Origin: Arthrobacter sp. U41
Lineage (GTDB): Bacteria > Actinomycetota > Actinomycetes > Actinomycetales > Micrococcaceae
Length of the DNA stretch: 64,000 nt
Direction of reading: 5' to 3'
NCBI RefSeq assembly: GCF_007679325.1
Contig: NZ_VEGI01000002.1
Location: 124,001 to 188,000 of the forward strand
The stretch's first letter is position 1. Each line of letters starts with the position of its first letter. This document shows positions 9,326 through 18,672 of the stretch, in pieces. A model generated the notes under the pieces. It had not been told where the DNA came from. It saw only the letters and a list, made by a program, of their open reading frames with translations, and ran no database searches. A program made the position numbers and the translations under genes.

Positions 9326-10270
9326 GTGGAGACGCGGACCATCAACACCGACGACGGCGAGGGGCACCTCGAGCTGCACACCTTCCGTCCGCCTGCGCAC
9401 CCGCGCGCTGGAGCATCGGACGCCCCGGCGGCTGGACCAGCGGCCGGCCAAGCACCCTGCCAGGGCATCGTCGTCGTGCACGGCACCATGATCACCGCCT
9501 CGCTGTACCGCCCGTTCGCACGGAACATCAGCCGCCTGCTGGGCCGCCCGGTGCACTGCTACAACCGGCGCGGGCGCGCCGGTTCCTCCCCGCAGCCGGC
9601 CGGGTATTCCGCGGCCATGGAGGTGGGAGACCTGGCTACGGTGATGCGGGAAACGGACTCATGCGACGTGGTGGCGCACAGCTACGGCGGCTTCGTGGCC
9701 CTGCAGGCGGCACGGACGTTGCCGATCCGCAGAATGGTGACCTACGACGCCGCGGTCTCCCTCGCCGGGAACCTCACCCACCGTTGGCGGCCCGAGCTGG
9801 AGCGTTCGGTGGCGGCCGGGGAACTGGATGATGCCTGGGCGCACCTGGTCCAGGGCATCGAGGTGGGCGGGCCCGTCGCCAAGCTCCCGCTCGGCGCGCT
9901 GCGGATGCTCAGCATCCTCTCAGCACGGACGACCATGGGTGCCGAGATGCGCGAACTGCTTCCCACTGCCGTCGCGGAGATGCGCGCGGTGCTGGACGAG
10001 GACGCCGAACTGGCCGACTTCGCGGCTGTGACCACCCCCACGCTGATGCTGAGCGGCAGCTGGAGCCCGGACTACTTCACCGAAACGGGCCGGCAACTCG
10101 CCGCCGCAGTCCCCTGCATCGAGTGCGCCGTGCTGCCGGGGCAGCTCCACGAAAGCCCGCTCCGGCCCGGAATCCGGCTGCCCCGCGCTGTGGCGCGGTA
10201 CCTCCTGGCCGGGGAAGGAAACCTGCGGCGCCTCCCGGCGCGCAGGAGGCGGCTCAAGCTGGGCCGCTGA
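9326..10270 (+). CDS. Alpha/beta hydrolase (first of two paralogues)
   Basis: The 314-residue alpha/beta-hydrolase fold protein has HGTM as oxyanion segment, Ser in VAHSYGGF as nucleophile, an acidic residue near GSWSPDYF and His in LPGQLHES. The substrate is unknown. The GTG at 9326 (VETRTINTDD) is chosen because the open frame upstream overlaps lysS on the other strand; lysS and this gene are divergent over about 85 bases. The gene at 11015-11848 is clearly homologous: both share LGRPVH, NRRGR, SSPQP, AARTLP and MRELL at matching spacing. Thymidine kinase lies between them. A basic C-terminal tail (RRLPARRRRLKLGR) is unusual for the fold. Confidence 0.85.
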   Translation: METRTINTDDGEGHLELHTFRPPAHPRAGASDAPAAGPAAGQAPCQGIVVVHGTMITASLYRPFARNISRLLGRPVHCYNRRGRAGSSPQPAGYSAAMEVGDLATVMRETDSCDVVAHSYGGFVALQAARTLPIRRMVTYDAAVSLAGNLTHRWRPELERSVAAGELDDAWAHLVQGIEVGGPVAKLPLGALRMLSILSARTTMGAEMRELLPTAVAEMRAVLDEDAELADFAAVTTPTLMLSGSWSPDYFTETGRQLAAAVPCIECAVLPGQLHESPLRPGIRLPRAVARYLLAGEGNLRRLPARRRRLKLGR

Positions 10271-10317
10271 GGGGCGCGCCCTTACAATCGGTGGGCGACC
10301 CCTTCGAAAGGACCCCT

Positions 10318-10944
10318 TTGGCCAAGCTCTACTTCCGCTTCGGCGCGATGAACTCCGGGAAGTCAACTGGCCTGCTGCAGGCCGCCTTCAACTATGAGGA
10401 GCGCGGCCAGCGGGTCCTGCTGGCCAAGCCGGATGTGGACACCAAGGGCGACGCCGACGTCGTCTCCCGCCTGGGCATGACACGTTCGGTGGACTTCCTG
10501 ATCCCGGCCGGGGCCTCTGCCCGCGACCTGTTCACCGCCCAGGCCCACGGGGACGATCCCGATGCCCTGCTGAAACATGTGGACACCCAGCCGGTGGCGT
10601 GCCTGCTTGTGGACGAGGCCCAGTTCCTCGAACCGGACCAGGTGGACGACCTCTTCCGGATCGCCGTCCTGGACAACGTTCCCGTGCTGGCCTACGGCAT
10701 CCGCACGGACTTCCGCACCCGGGCGTTCCCTGGATCCCTGCGGCTGCTGGAGATCGCCCATACCCTCGAGGAGCTCAAGACGATCTGCCGCTGCGGCCGC
10801 AAAGCCATTTTCAACACCCGCCGGGCCGGCGACGAGGTGGTCTTCGACGGCGACCAGGTCGCGATCGACGGCCAGGACGTCTGGTACGAGTCGCTCTGCG
10901 GCTCCTGCTACCTGGAGGTCTCCGGCGGGCGGCTGGGCAACTAG
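10318..10944 (+). CDS. tdk: Thymidine kinase
   Basis: Tdk phosphorylates thymidine in the pyrimidine salvage pathway. The 208-residue protein has Walker A GAMNSGKST at residues 9-17, the DEAQFL acidic motif and a zinc-binding set, CRCG and CGSC, around the lasso loop. These are the hallmarks of type II (tetrameric) thymidine kinase. The start is TTG at 10318, which has a good GAAAGGA ribosome binding site; an ATG start would remove the Walker A. It sits 47 bases after the first hydrolase and may share its transcript. Many actinobacteria, including mycobacteria, lack this enzyme. Confidence 0.93.
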   Translation: MAKLYFRFGAMNSGKSTGLLQAAFNYEERGQRVLLAKPDVDTKGDADVVSRLGMTRSVDFLIPAGASARDLFTAQAHGDDPDALLKHVDTQPVACLLVDEAQFLEPDQVDDLFRIAVLDNVPVLAYGIRTDFRTRAFPGSLRLLEIAHTLEELKTICRCGRKAIFNTRRAGDEVVFDGDQVAIDGQDVWYESLCGSCYLEVSGGRLGN

Positions 10945-11014
10945 CCGCGCAGGGTCGCCCGGGCGAGCGGTACCCCTACTACGCCGTAGCTGCAGCCTCG
11001 GCTAGGCTCGGACC

Positions 11015-11848
11015 ATGACCCGCGAGAACATCAGAACCCCCGACGGTGGAACGATCGAGCTTTTCAGCACGGGTGCCGAACTCGCCGCGGCGGGCTCCGG
11101 CGTCGTCGTCGTTTCGGCTTCAATGGTGACGGCCGCCGACTACACGCGCTTCGCCCAGAAGCTCAGTGCGTCCCTGGGGCGGCCGGTGCATACGTTCAAC
11201 CGGCGTGGCCGCGGCTCGTCCTCGCCGCAGCCGGAGGACTACACCCTGGACGTGGACATCCACGATCTCGACGCTGTCATGAAGCACACGTCCAGCACGG
11301 ACGTTTTCGGGCACAGCTTCGGCGGCGCGGTGGCCCTGCACGCTGCCCGTACCCTGCCGGTGGAGCGCCTCGCCGTGTACGACCCCGCCGTCTCCGTGAA
11401 CCACAGCGTCACCGCGGACTGGACCTCCGAATATGAGAAGGCGACGGCGGCCGGCGATGACGACCGCGCCCTCGCCGTCCTGCTCAGGGGCCTCGAGACC
11501 GGCAGTGCCCTGTCCCGGATGCCGCTGTCCATGCTGACCCTGGCGAACAAGCTGGCCGCGGGGACCCCGATCGGCAAGCAGATGCGCGAGCTGATGAAGA
11601 CCGGCGTCCGGGAGATCAAGGCCATCATCGCCGCCGACATGCCGGCCGAGCCGTTCCTGGAACTGCCGCTGGAGACGCTGATCATTGTCGGGGAGAAGAG
11701 CCCGGCGTACTTCGGGGTGGCCTGCGCCCAGATACACGAGGTGCTCTCCGGCTCCAGCTACACCATCCTGCCGGGCATGGGGCACGACGGCGTCAACAAG
11801 GCACCGGACAAGCTCATTTCCGCGCTCAGCGAGTTCTTCGCCAGTTAG
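11015..11848 (+). CDS. Alpha/beta hydrolase (second of two paralogues)
   Basis: The 277-residue alpha/beta hydrolase has nucleophile Ser in FGHSFGGA, a late acidic residue near VGEKSPAYF and His in LPGMGHDG. Compared with the paralogue at 9326-10270, the HGTM oxyanion segment is replaced by VSASMVTAADY, so the oxyanion geometry or substrate may differ. Otherwise the two align over nearly their whole length. The ATG at 11015 lies 70 bases after tdk. No signal peptide is seen, and the substrate is unknown. A hairpin repeat immediately downstream may terminate the transcript. Confidence 0.85.
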   Translation: MTRENIRTPDGGTIELFSTGAELAAAGSGVVVVSASMVTAADYTRFAQKLSASLGRPVHTFNRRGRGSSSPQPEDYTLDVDIHDLDAVMKHTSSTDVFGHSFGGAVALHAARTLPVERLAVYDPAVSVNHSVTADWTSEYEKATAAGDDDRALAVLLRGLETGSALSRMPLSMLTLANKLAAGTPIGKQMRELMKTGVREIKAIIAADMPAEPFLELPLETLIIVGEKSPAYFGVACAQIHEVLSGSSYTILPGMGHDGVNKAPDKLISALSEFFAS

Positions 11849-11879
11849 GCTGCGCCAACACGACGCGGGCTCCAAAGCC

Positions 11880-11940
11880 AACGCGGGGTCACCCGGCGTC
11901 CATCCCGACGGGATTTACGGGCGCTAGGTGACCCCGCATT
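11880..11940. repeat. Hairpin repeat element, copy 1
   Basis: GCGGGGTCACC at 11883-11893 pairs with GGTGACCCCGC at 11927-11937, and an inner ATCCC/GGGAT stem lies between. The element closely matches the one at 28141-28201. It lies between convergent genes (the second hydrolase and the MFS transporter), so it can serve as a bidirectional terminator. Confidence 0.8.
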
Positions 11941-11951
11941 GGGTTAAGCGG

Positions 11952-13457
11952 CTAGTGGGCGACGGCGTGTTCCGCCGCGGGGTGTTCCACCGCGGCTGTT
12001 TTCCGCATCAGGGTGGCGAGCACCACGGCGGCGACGGCGATGACCGAGGCGGTGAGGAACGCGGCGTGCATCCCCGCGACCATGCCGGCGCCGGCGGATA
12101 CCACCGCGTAGACCGAGACGAGCAGCGCTGTTCCGGCGGCCCCGGCAACCTGCTGCAAGGTACTCATGATCGCCGATCCGTGTGAATACAGGTGCGGCGG
12201 CAGCGGGTTCAGCCCGGTGGTGAACGCCGGGGTGAAGATCAGCGCCAGGCCGAGGCTGAGCCCCACATGCACGGCAATGATCCATCCCACCGGGGTGCCT
12301 TCGTCAAGCAGCGAAAACTGGAACAGCGCCAGCACCAGCAGCGACGAGCCCGTGACGGTTAGCGGCAGCGGGCCCACCTTGTCGAAGAGGCGTCCGATGA
12401 ACGGCCCCAGCAGGCCCATGGCAAGTCCTCCGGGCAGCAGGGTCAGTCCGGTTTCCAGCGACGACAGTCCCCGGATTTCCTGCAGGTACAACGGCAGGAG
12501 AATTACGGAGCCGAACAGGGCGATCATGGCCACCACGAGGAGCAGCACGGACACCGTGAACATCCGGAAGGTGAACGCCCGGAGGTCCAGCAGGGGCGCC
12601 GCGGACTTCTGCAGCCGCAGCTGCCGGAACACAAACGCCACCATGGCGATGACGCCCACGGCCAGCGCCATGATCGCGGTTGAGCCGGGTCCGCCGTCGG
12701 CGCCGCCACCCTCGCCGCCTATATGGCTCAGTCCGTAGACCAGTCCACCGAACGCGGGGACGGTCAGCAGCACGGACAGGACGTCAAGCCGGGTCTTCTC
12801 TTTCTCACCGATGTTGGTCAGGTACCTGGCGCCGATGGCAAAGGCGGCCACGGCGATCGGGAGGACGAAGACGAACAGGAAGCGCCAGGAGAAATGCTCA
12901 AGAATCAGGCCGGAAACCGTGGGGCCCATGGCCGGCGCCACCGAGATGGCGATGCTGACGTTGCCCATCACGAAGCCGCGGCGTGTCACGGGGACCAGGG
13001 TGAGGATGGTGGTCATCAGCAGGGGCAGCATGATGGCGGTGCCGCCGGCCTGGACGATCCGGGCGAGCAGCAGGAATTCGAATCCCGGAGCCAGGGCCGC
13101 GAGCAGGGTACCGCCGGAGAAGAGGCCCATGGCCAGCATAAAGACGGCGCGGGTGGACAGCCGCTGGAGGATGAAGCCGGTGGTGGGAATCACGACGGCC
13201 ATCGTCAGCATAAAGCCGGTGGACAGCCACTGCACGGTGGGGGCGGTGACCCCAAGATCCACCATCAGCCGCTGCAGCGCGACGTTCATGATGGTTTCAT
13301 TCAGGATCACTACAAAGGTTGCCACCAGCAGGGTGGCGATGACGGTCACCGATTCCCGGGACATCTTCGCCGGCTGCGCGGACGCCTCCGCGGCGACCTG
13401 AGTCGGCGCGGCCGGCGCGGGATCGCCGGTGGGCTTGGAAGAGACGTCTGTAGACAT
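11952..13457 (-). CDS. MFS drug-efflux transporter, DHA2 (EmrB/QacA) family
   Basis: The 501-residue polytopic protein of about 14 transmembrane helices belongs to the DHA2 group of proton-driven multidrug exporters. It carries the motif VQWLSTGFMLTMAVVIPTTGFI early and the antiporter-type motif around APAMGPTVSGLIL. The ATG at 13457 (MSTDVSSKPTG) has GAGGG upstream; the longer frame adds only a low-complexity leader. The first 40 residues are a soluble Pro/Ala-rich tail. It is monocistronic, with no adjacent regulator gene and an unknown substrate. It is part of the segment separating lysS from panC. Confidence 0.9.
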   Translation of the reverse strand: MSTDVSSKPTGDPAPAAPTQVAAEASAQPAKMSRESVTVIATLLVATFVVILNETIMNVALQRLMVDLGVTAPTVQWLSTGFMLTMAVVIPTTGFILQRLSTRAVFMLAMGLFSGGTLLAALAPGFEFLLLARIVQAGGTAIMLPLLMTTILTLVPVTRRGFVMGNVSIAISVAPAMGPTVSGLILEHFSWRFLFVFVLPIAVAAFAIGARYLTNIGEKEKTRLDVLSVLLTVPAFGGLVYGLSHIGGEGGGADGGPGSTAIMALAVGVIAMVAFVFRQLRLQKSAAPLLDLRAFTFRMFTVSVLLLVVAMIALFGSVILLPLYLQEIRGLSSLETGLTLLPGGLAMGLLGPFIGRLFDKVGPLPLTVTGSSLLVLALFQFSLLDEGTPVGWIIAVHVGLSLGLALIFTPAFTTGLNPLPPHLYSHGSAIMSTLQQVAGAAGTALLVSVYAVVSAGAGMVAGMHAAFLTASVIAVAAVVLATLMRKTAAVEHPAAEHAVAH

Positions 13458-13605
13458 AGGGGTTCCCTCAGGGAGTTGTGGCGTGGGGTCGGCGAGCGTC
13501 GTCGCTACAACAGGAGTCAACCTGCGAGCCGCCGCGGTAATTCCCGCCAATGGAGAAAACTTGCCGGGACCTGAAATCCAACGCTTGATGGCGGCGGGAT
13601 TTGGC

Positions 13606-14505
13606 CTAGGCGTCCAGCGGGACGTTGTCGATAAGGCGGACCTTGCCCACCGTGGCGGCGATCAGAGCCAGGCCCTCGCCGCGGAACGGTGTGTCCCGGC
13701 AGTTCTCCGCGAGCGGTTCCAGGGTGCGGGGATCCACCACGTCCAGGTAGTCCAGTTCCACGAGCGGCTGGGACCTCACCAGCGCCTCCACGGACTCCAG
13801 GTCCAGCGGCTGGTGGGCGTTGGCCCGTTCCTCGATGAGCCGCAGCGCCCGCGAGAGCACCAGCGCGGCCTCGCGTTCCCCGGCGGAGAGGAAGCGGTTG
13901 CGGCTGGACAGCGCCAGCCCGTCGGCGGAGCGCACGATCGGCACCGGGACGATCTCCACGGGGAAGTTCAGGTCCGCGACCATACGCTGGACGAGCGCCA
14001 GCTGCTGGGCATCCTTCTGGCCGAAGTATGCCCGGTAGGCCGGCAGCTCCGGGCCGGCGGCCGCCCCGGGCAGGCCGTAGTGCAGCAGCTTGGCCACCAC
14101 GGTCAGGGCGCCGTCGAAGTGCCCGGGACGGGAGGCCCCCTCCCACTTTTCGGCCATGGGACCGGCGCTGATCCGGACCCGGGGTTCCCCGCCGGGATAG
14201 ACCTCGTCCACGTCCGGAGCGAACACCAGGTCCACGCCGACGGCGTCGAGGAGCGCCAGGTCGGCGTCCAGGGTCCGGGGGTACCGATCCAGGTCCACGG
14301 CCTCGCCGAACTGCAGCGGGTTCACGAAGATGCTGGCCACCACCACGTCGTTTTGCCCGACGGCGGTGCGTGCCAGTTCGGCGTGGCCCTCATGGAGGGC
14401 GCCCATGGTGGGCACGAGGCCCTGCGAGGTGCCGCCCTTCTCCCTGATCAGCCGGGCGCTTTCGGCGCGGAGCGCGGCGGCCGTGGTCACGAGTTGGATC
14501 GCCAA
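13606..14505 (-). CDS. panC: Pantothenate synthetase (pantoate-beta-alanine ligase)
   Basis: PanC joins pantoate and beta-alanine with ATP to make pantothenate, the coenzyme A precursor. The 299-residue protein carries the nucleotidyltransferase motif [10 protein letters not shown] (HIGH-like) near residue 35, [11 protein letters not shown] and the KMSKS-equivalent [10 protein letters not shown] near residue 190. It lies 14 bases after the DUF2520 gene in the same operon, as in M. tuberculosis. The aspartate decarboxylase gene panD, which often follows, is absent: the next gene is an unrelated MFS transporter. Confidence 0.96.
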   Translation of the reverse strand: MAIQLVTTAAALRAESARLIREKGGTSQGLVPTMGALHEGHAELARTAVGQNDVVVASIFVNPLQFGEAVDLDRYPRTLDADLALLDAVGVDLVFAPDVDEVYPGGEPRVRISAGPMAEKWEGASRPGHFDGALTVVAKLLHYGLPGAAAGPELPAYRAYFGQKDAQQLALVQRMVADLNFPVEIVPVPIVRSADGLALSSRNRFLSAGEREAALVLSRALRLIEERANAHQPLDLESVEALVRSQPLVELDYLDVVDPRTLEPLAENCRDTPFRGEGLALIAATVGKVRLIDNVPLDA

Positions 14506-14519
14506 GGTATGGACCTTCC

Positions 14520-15440
14520 TTAGGGTTGCGGGCCGTCGTGGTCCGGGCCCTCGAGGGCCTGCGTGATGCCGTCGAGCTGGTCCGGTTTCAGCAGGCCCCG
14601 GCGTCCGGCCCGCCGGGCCGTCGCCCGGGCCATGGCCAGGTACGCCTCCAGAATATCGCCGCCGGCGCCGCCGTCGTGCTCCCGCAGGGACCCTGCGTGC
14701 GCGGCCACGGTTCCGACGTCGCCGCGGGCCACCGGCCCGGTCAGGGCTGACTCGCCCGAGGCGAGGGCGTTCTCCAGCGTCGCGCGCAGCAGCGGTCCGA
14801 GCATACGTTCGGGGGCCTCGACGCCGACCTCCCGGAGCAGTTGCGAGGCCTGGGCCACCAGGGTGACGAGGTGGTTTGAGCCGTGGGCGAGGGCGGCGTG
14901 GTACAGCGTGCGGTCGGCCTCGGCGATGGCAACGGGTTCCGCGCCCATCTCCACCACCAGGGCCTGTGCGATGGGCAGCATGGCAGCATCCGCCGTGACG
15001 CCAAAGGTGCAGTCCAGCAGCCGGGTCAGGTCCAGGCTCATCCCGGTGAAGGTCATCGCGGGATGCAGCGCCAGCGGAACGGCGCCGGCGGCCCGGACGG
15101 GATGCAGGATTCCGACGCCGAAACGGCCGGAAGTGTGGGCCACGAGCTGCCCGGGCTGCCAGGCGCCGAGCTTCGCCAGGCCCTCCACCAGCGGGCCGAG
15201 GGCGTCGTCGGGGACGGCCAGGAGCACCAGTTCTGCGCGTTCGACGATGTCCTGCACTTCGAGCACCGGGACACCGGGGAGCAGGGTTTCCGCGCGCTCC
15301 CGGCTTGCGTCAGAGACCGCGGAGACTCCGATGATGGCGTGCTCCGCGCCGCGAAGCGCCGCCCCCAGGACGGCACCGACTTTGCCGGCGCCGACGATTC
15401 CGATGCCGAGTCGTCCTGGTTTAGCCATGCTGCCGGTCAT
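14520..15440 (-). CDS. Rossmann-fold DUF2520 protein
   Basis: The 306-residue protein has an N-terminal NAD(P)-binding Rossmann fold with [16 protein letters not shown] (about 12-27) and a helical C-terminal DUF2520 domain from about residue 150, including HPAMTFTG at the junction. The layout resembles ketopantoate-reductase-like and 6-phosphogluconate-type dehydrogenases. Its constant position beside panC in actinobacteria suggests a pantothenate-related role, but this is unproven. The ATG at 15440 is used; ATG 15428 (MAKPGRL) is also possible. The gene overlaps the end of the preceding PH-domain gene by 20 bases. Confidence 0.85.
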   Translation of the reverse strand: MTGSMAKPGRLGIGIVGAGKVGAVLGAALRGAEHAIIGVSAVSDASRERAETLLPGVPVLEVQDIVERAELVLLAVPDDALGPLVEGLAKLGAWQPGQLVAHTSGRFGVGILHPVRAAGAVPLALHPAMTFTGMSLDLTRLLDCTFGVTADAAMLPIAQALVVEMGAEPVAIAEADRTLYHAALAHGSNHLVTLVAQASQLLREVGVEAPERMLGPLLRATLENALASGESALTGPVARGDVGTVAAHAGSLREHDGGAGGDILEAYLAMARATARRAGRRGLLKPDQLDGITQALEGPDHDGPQP

Positions 15441-17094
15441 CCTGTCTGTTGGGTTCTTCGGTGTTCGCGGGTTCGTCGGTGTTCGTAGGCGCTTCGGCGC
15501 TTGACGGCGCTCCGGTGCTGTTGGGCGCTTGGGTGCTGGCAGCCGCTTCGGTGCTGCTGGGCGCTTCGGTGCCGGCGGGGTCAGCTGCGAGCGCCCGGAC
15601 CTGGTCCAGCCAGTGCTCGCTGGTCTGCCGTTTCCGCGCGGTCCGGGCCCGCGCCGCCTGGTCGTCCAGCAGCGCCCGCCCCTCGTCCAGGCCGGCCTGG
15701 ACCAGCCGCGGGGACACCGGCCCGGCCGTGGTGTGCAGGACCAGGTCCACCACGCGGAACCGCCGCGCCAGGGGGCCCTGCTCCAGCGCCATGGATTGCG
15801 TGCGCTGGTGCGGGACCACCACGAGGTGGCGCCACCAGCGGCCCGAGCGGATCAACAGGGCCGTGCCGGTGGCGGTGAAGCCGTTGCGGCGCCAGCCCAG
15901 TGGCGCCAGCAGCCGGGCGCGCTGCGGCGTGGTGACAAAACCGCCGTCGTCCGGGCCGGTATCCGCCGGAGCGTGCGCTGGAGACCCTGCGGGGGCGGCG
16001 AGGCCGTTGATGCCGGCGCTGAAGATCCCCACCGGGTCGGTTGTGCCCGGATCGGGCAGGACGAGGGAAAGCATGGTGAGCACGTCGGGGAAGGTCCCCA
16101 CCGGCAGGAGCGTGGTCCGGGATGAGCCTCCGCCGTCGCTTCCCGCTCCGCCGTAACCTGCGACGTTGACTTGGATCCGGTACCAGCCGAAAATCCGCCA
16201 CAGCGGGGGCTGGCTGACCCGAAGCGCCTGGATCCGGCCCGGCGGCAGGGTCTGCGCCTGGGTGTCCAGCAGACCGTACCGCAGCCGGATACCGTCCGGG
16301 GAAATGGCGGCGGTGAAGTTGTACCCCCGGTTGATGGAGTTCCAATACGCGGCCACCATGCCGAGCACTGCCGGGATCAGGAAGAGGTAGAAGCTGCGGT
16401 TCTCGGTGAAGGCGGAGAGCACCACGGAGGCGACGCCGCCGACCACCACGAACATACTCTGTTCGCTCAGGAGCAACGATCCCACCAGGCGCCGCGGCGG
16501 GACGGTCAGTACGGCATGTTCGGGGGCCTCCGCGGCGGCCTCCCCCGGGCGTGCGGGGTCCGGCGCCGCACCGGCAGCGCGGGCCAGGATCGCGGCCCGG
16601 AGCAGCCGCGCCTCGTCCATACGAAGGTAGGCGAGCCGCACCGCGGATTCCCCGGCGTCCGCCACCTCGAACTTGAGCTCGGCCAGCCCGAAGATCCTGG
16701 CCAGCAGCGGCTGCACGATGTCGATGGCCTGGACGCGGTCCAGCCGGGCCTGGCGCTGCTGTTTGAAGAGGAAGCCCGTGTTCAGCCGGACATACCCGTC
16801 CGCCACCTGATAGCGGGTGAAGTACCAGCTCAGGACGTAGCCGAGGACGGTGAGCAGCAGCAGCCCGCCGCCGCCGAGCAGCAGCCACGGCGCCCGGTCC
16901 GCGAGCCGCTCATCAACCAGCGGGCCGCCCTGAAGCATCCGTTCGAAGGAGTCCCGGAAGAAGAAAAACGCGATCGCGGCCAGCGCCACCCAGCCGCGCA
17001 CAAACGGTGAGGCGGGGTGCACACGAAGCCACGCGCCGTCGGGGGCTCCCGCCGCGGCGCCGGCGGAGGCCGCCGGCGCGGCACCCGGCTTCAC
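15421..17094 (-). CDS. Membrane protein with bacterial PH domains (YdbT-like), repeat-rich tail
   Basis: The 557-residue protein has two pairs of transmembrane helices (about 34-48 and 72-92; about 214-250) and bPH2-type (DUF304) modules after each, for example YQVADGYVRLNTGFLFKQQRQARLDRVQAID. It is the longer partner of the small PH protein upstream. The function is unknown; homologues occur as pairs in Gram-positive bacteria. The GTG at 17094 has a good GGGAG site. The last 45 residues are a low-complexity Ser/Thr/Ala/Pro tail encoded by imperfect repeats of a ggcgcttcggtgctg-like unit (about 15460-15590). This tail is probably disordered and variable between strains. Confidence 0.85.
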   Translation of the reverse strand: MKPGAAPAASAGAAAGAPDGAWLRVHPASPFVRGWVALAAIAFFFFRDSFERMLQGGPLVDERLADRAPWLLLGGGGLLLLTVLGYVLSWYFTRYQVADGYVRLNTGFLFKQQRQARLDRVQAIDIVQPLLARIFGLAELKFEVADAGESAVRLAYLRMDEARLLRAAILARAAGAAPDPARPGEAAAEAPEHAVLTVPPRRLVGSLLLSEQSMFVVVGGVASVVLSAFTENRSFYLFLIPAVLGMVAAYWNSINRGYNFTAAISPDGIRLRYGLLDTQAQTLPPGRIQALRVSQPPLWRIFGWYRIQVNVAGYGGAGSDGGGSSRTTLLPVGTFPDVLTMLSLVLPDPGTTDPVGIFSAGINGLAAPAGSPAHAPADTGPDDGGFVTTPQRARLLAPLGWRRNGFTATGTALLIRSGRWWRHLVVVPHQRTQSMALEQGPLARRFRVVDLVLHTTAGPVSPRLVQAGLDEGRALLDDQAARARTARKRQTSEHWLDQVRALAADPAGTEAPSSTEAAASTQAPNSTGAPSSAEAPTNTDEPANTEEPNRQDDRQHG

Positions 17095-17130
17095 TGAGCT
17101 CCCTTGACGCAGGCCTTCACGGCGAACCCG

Positions 17131-17643
17131 TCACAGTCCGGCCAGCCTGGCTTCGCCGCGGGCGGAGAGCTGTTCACGGAGCCGCGCGCCTTCCGCTGCG
17201 GGCAGGCCCGGGATTTCCGCGTTGGTGCCGGCCGAGGCGGTGTGAAGTTTCAGCGTGCACAGTCCCAGGGCGCGTTCCACGGGTCCGGCGCCGATGTCCA
17301 CGTACTGCATGCGGCCGTAGGGGACCACGAGGGTGCGTTGGTAGAAGATGCCGCGGCGGATGAGCAGGTCATCCTCCCGCTCGGCGTATCCGATGGCCCG
17401 TACCTGGCGCGGAATGAGCAGGAGCCGCCACAGGGCCAGGAGCAGCGTCACGGCCGGGACCGCGACGGCCAGCCAGAGCGGGAACGACTGCCACACTCCG
17501 TTCAGGACAAGAACGAGGGGAAGGCACAGCAGTGCCACCAGGAACAGGGTTGACAGCGCCCAGCCGGCGAGACGCACCGTGACGTACTTCGGCGAGACGC
17601 GCAGCCACGTGATGCCTGGAGGATCAATCGCCTCGGTACGCAT
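17131..17643 (-). CDS. Small membrane protein with bacterial PH domain (YdbS-like)
   Basis: The 170-residue protein has two adjacent transmembrane helices (about 25-65) followed by one bPH2/DUF304 module (REDDLLIRRGIFYQRTLVVPYGRMQYVDI). It partners the larger PH-domain protein just downstream, 36 bases away. The ATG at 17643 (MRTEAIDPPG) has an AAGGCGAG site and overlaps the upstream DUF3180 gene by 20 bases, so translation is coupled. The frame is open further upstream, but that would overlap DUF3180 extensively. Membrane location is clear; the molecular role is not. Confidence 0.85.
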   Translation of the reverse strand: MRTEAIDPPGITWLRVSPKYVTVRLAGWALSTLFLVALLCLPLVLVLNGVWQSFPLWLAVAVPAVTLLLALWRLLLIPRQVRAIGYAEREDDLLIRRGIFYQRTLVVPYGRMQYVDIGAGPVERALGLCTLKLHTASAGTNAEIPGLPAAEGARLREQLSARGEARLAGL

Positions 17644-18148
17644 ACTCGCCTTCCGACTTGGGCTTGCGTTTTTCCTGGCGGCCCGGGGCCGACTCGCCGT
17701 CACCGTCTTCGGGGGGTACCCGGCAGAACCGCTCCACCATCAGGCCGACCACAATCATCACGAGGCCGCCGCCCGCCATGGCAACAGCCTGCCAGGCGAG
17801 GGCCTGGTCGCTGCGCAGGTTCCAGAGCCGCAGCTGGTCAATGAAGATCCCGGCGTGCCAGCCCAGCAGCACGCTGCCGGTGTAGGCGCAGGCCTGGGCG
17901 AGGACCAGGGTCCAGGCGGCCAGAATGGGGTTGAGCATTTTCTTCTTGTTGCCGTTCCGCCACCGGAGCACCCTGATGCCCAGCACGAGGGTGAGCACAA
18001 CGATCACACCCATCGTGATCAGTGCGTTGAGCGGCAGCACCGGGGTGTTGAGGCCGTAGCGGGTGGTCAGCACCGCGGCGAGCCAGCCGAGGACCCCCAC
18101 GGCCGAGCCGATCACAACAAGGGTCAGGGGGTTGGTCAGCTTCATCAT
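17624..18148 (-). CDS. DUF3180 membrane protein
   Basis: This 174-residue protein has four predicted transmembrane helices (about 7-25, 33-53, 75-98 and 115-140) and a charged cytoplasmic tail. It matches the DUF3180 family found next to folK in actinobacteria (Rv3605c position). The ATG at 18148 overlaps the folK stop by 4 bases (ATGA), fixing the start. The function is unknown, and its place between folate and PH-domain genes gives no direct clue. Confidence 0.85.
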   Translation of the reverse strand: MMKLTNPLTLVVIGSAVGVLGWLAAVLTTRYGLNTPVLPLNALITMGVIVVLTLVLGIRVLRWRNGNKKKMLNPILAAWTLVLAQACAYTGSVLLGWHAGIFIDQLRLWNLRSDQALAWQAVAMAGGGLVMIVVGLMVERFCRVPPEDGDGESAPGRQEKRKPKSEGEYAYRGD

Positions 18149-18672
18149 TCCACCGCTCCGGCCACGCCGTGGAAGTTTTCGAAGCCGTCGAAGGGCACGA
18201 GGTCGGCGAAGTCGGCGGCTCTGGCGGCCAGTTCCCCCACACGTTCGCCGTTCAGTTCCGCCGCGGGGTCGATGAGCGACCACGGGTACAGCACGAAGGC
18301 CCGCTCGGCCGCCCGCGGGTGCGGCAGGGTCAGCTCCGGGTCGGCGCTGACCGTGTCCCCGTAGGTGATGATGTCGACGTCGAGCGTGCGCGGGCCCCAG
18401 CGCACGTCACGGACCCGCAGGTGCTTTTGTTCCACCGCGTGGCAGTGCCGCAGCAGCTCCAGCGGCGCAAGCGTGGTTTCGACGGCGATCACCATGTTGA
18501 GGAAGTCCGGCTGGCCGGCCGGCCCGCCGACGGCTTTGGTCTGGACGATGGGTGAGATGGCCAGGAGGCGGACCTCGGGCGGGTCAACGATGTCCGCGAC
18601 GGCCGCCGAGAGGGTGTCGCTGCGCTCCCCCAGGTTGCTGCCGAGCGCCAGCACAGCGCGCGTGTAGTTCAT
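18145..18672 (-). CDS. folK: 6-hydroxymethyl-7,8-dihydropterin pyrophosphokinase
   Basis: FolK transfers pyrophosphate from ATP to hydroxymethyl-dihydropterin, the step before dihydropteroate synthase. The 175-residue protein shows ALGSNLGERSDTL at 9-21, then FLNMVIAVET and the signature RWGPRTLDVDIITYG, followed by LPHPRAAERAFVL. The ATG at 18672 overlaps the folB stop by 4 bases, so the two are translationally coupled. Confidence 0.96.
   Translation of the reverse strand: MNYTRAVLALGSNLGERSDTLSAAVADIVDPPEVRLLAISPIVQTKAVGGPAGQPDFLNMVIAVETTLAPLELLRHCHAVEQKHLRVRDVRWGPRTLDVDIITYGDTVSADPELTLPHPRAAERAFVLYPWSLIDPAAELNGERVGELAARAADFADLVPFDGFENFHGVAGAVE

Noticed and set aside
13458-13605. Missing panD hidden next to panC
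   Set aside because: The 148-base gap holds no frame with the aspartate decarboxylase Gly-Ser cleavage motif.
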